NCBI RefSeq assembly: GCF_015477355.1
Contig: NZ_JADLRJ010000001.1
Location: 682,001 to 746,000 of the forward strand
Reading direction: 5' to 3'
Length of the DNA: 64,000 nt
Source of the DNA: Nocardia blacklockiae
GTDB taxonomy: Bacteria; Actinomycetota; Actinomycetes; Mycobacteriales; Mycobacteriaceae
The notes below the pieces were generated by a model, which worked only from the letters and a program-made list of their open reading frames with translations, was not told the DNA's origin and searched no databases. This document shows positions 63,281 to 64,000 of the stretch, piece by piece (positions within the stretch are counted from its first letter, which is position 1; the number at the start of each line of letters is the position of its first letter). Both the position numbers and the translations under genes were made by a program.

Positions 63281-64000
63281 CCGACCGCACCTTCGCCTTC
63301 GACGACCAGCTGCCCCGCGTGCCGCTGCCCACCCTGGAGGACAGCTGCGCGCGCTTCCTGGAGTGGAGTGCGCCGCTGCTGACCGAGGACGAGCGCGCCG
63401 CGACCGAACAGGCCGTCGCCGACCTGCTGCGGCCGGACGGCCCGGCCCGGGTGCTGCACGCCGACCTCGAGCGGTTCGACGCCGAGCCGGGCGTGCAGAG
63501 CTGGCTGGACGAGTTCTGGCCGGCGCGCTACCTGGGCCGCCGCGACCGGATCGCGTTGAACGCCAACTTCTTCTTCCTGTTCCGCGACGACACCCCGCTG
63601 GCCCGGTCGACCTCCGACCAGCAGGCCGACCGCGCGGCGGCGATCATCACCGCGGCCGTGGACTACAAGGTCCAGCTCGACTCGGAGGCGATCCCGCCGG
63701 TCACCCAGCGCGGGCAGCACCTGTCGATGGCGCAGAACAAGTACCTGTTCGCCGAGACCCGCATCCCGGGCGATCCGCAGGACAGCGTGCGGGTGCCCTA
63801 CAGCGACGAGGAGCCGGGCCCCTCGCAGTCGCGGCACATCGTGGTCTTCTACCGCGGCAACATGTTCCGGATGGACGTGATCGCACCGGGCGGCGCGCCG
63901 TACGGCCAGGACGATCTCGCCGACGGCCTGTGCGCGGTGATGAAGGCGGGCACCCGCCGGGCGCCGACCAACACCTCGGTGGGCCACCTCACCACGATGG
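63277..64000 (+). CDS. Choline/carnitine O-acyltransferase-like protein, 3' end outside window
   Basis: First 241 residues of a carnitine-acyltransferase-family enzyme: LPRVPLPTLEDSCARFLEW and PLLTEDE at the N-terminus, YLGRRDRIALNANFFFLF, then AQNKYLFAETRIPGDPQDS and HIVVFYRGNMFRMDVI, which follow the order of family landmarks. The catalytic His lies beyond the window. The family moves acyl groups between CoA and the hydroxyl of carnitine or choline; bacterial members are uncommon. GTG 63277 overlaps the previous stop (GTGA), so the two are translationally coupled. Confidence 0.82.
   Translation, partial: MTDRTFAFDDQLPRVPLPTLEDSCARFLEWSAPLLTEDERAATEQAVADLLRPDGPARVLHADLERFDAEPGVQSWLDEFWPARYLGRRDRIALNANFFFLFRDDTPLARSTSDQQADRAAAIITAAVDYKVQLDSEAIPPVTQRGQHLSMAQNKYLFAETRIPGDPQDSVRVPYSDEEPGPSQSRHIVVFYRGNMFRMDVIAPGGAPYGQDDLADGLCAVMKAGTRRAPTNTSVGHLTTM

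Overview
The window is very GC-rich, has dense overlapping genes and frequent GTG starts. It carries F420-type luciferase-like (LLM) oxidoreductases, a furA-katG pair, a DUF3558-like protein, a PAC2 gene divergent from metH, and a SigB/SigF-type stress circuit. Together these point to a mycolic-acid actinomycete, most likely Nocardia; this is an inference from gene content, not a database match. I see no rRNA, tRNA, insertion sequence, prophage or CRISPR array.

Layout. 0-6 kb: sensor kinase, a DUF4153/DUF4173 membrane protein with an 18-bp tandem-repeat N-terminus, and a large ATPase-LuxR regulator. 6-12 kb: GlxA-type regulator divergent from a cysteine hydrolase, a DUF2795-SDR-epimerase operon, an APC permease and an SRPBCC protein. 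12-17 kb: small membrane protein, SigF-like sigma factor, LLM enzyme, furA-katG. 17-27 kb: unknown proteins, TetR, an SDR lacking its catalytic Lys, a FolD homologue lacking the cyclohydrolase Lys, a DUF3558-like protein, L,D-transpeptidase, esterase, a FchA-like cyclohydrolase and a second LLM enzyme. 27-32 kb: a complete stressosome operon (rsbR-rsbS-rsbT-rsbX-like-rsbU/W) plus a STAS anti-anti-sigma factor. 32-37 kb: MarR, class I fumarase, small membrane proteins, an M15 peptidase and a WYL regulator. 37-42 kb: a five-gene operon whose four junctions are all 4-nt overlaps (permease, FMN alpha-hydroxy-acid oxidase, RidA, methyltransferase, FAD-linked oxidase). 42-44.5 kb: MFS exporter with divergent TetR. 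44.5-54 kb: a Wadjet type III-like SMC system (jetA-jetB-jetC) without a jetD, behind an XRE regulator and a catalytically dead resolvase-like gene. 54-61 kb: PAC2, metH, Ser/Thr kinase, HAD phosphatase. 61-64 kb: a cassette of Fe(II)/2-oxoglutarate oxygenase, SAM methyltransferase and carnitine-type acyltransferase that runs off the end.

How parts fit together. The sigma factor at 12.5 kb and the stressosome at 27-32 kb appear to be one stress circuit. Promoters of the form GTTT-N15-GGGTAT/G, the known SigB/SigF type, stand before rsbR, before the 45-residue membrane protein next to the sigma gene, and before the DUF2795 operon; weaker versions precede the APC permease and the SRPBCC gene. 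Several genes look leaderless, with a TAnnnT -10 element 6-9 nt before the start codon.

Most interesting candidates for undescribed biology: the permease/oxidase/RidA/methyltransferase/oxidase operon (possible 2-oxo-acid methylation), the jetD-less Wadjet locus, the oxygenase-methyltransferase-acyltransferase cassette, and the FolD/FchA-like pair that may divide the two folate reactions between separate proteins.
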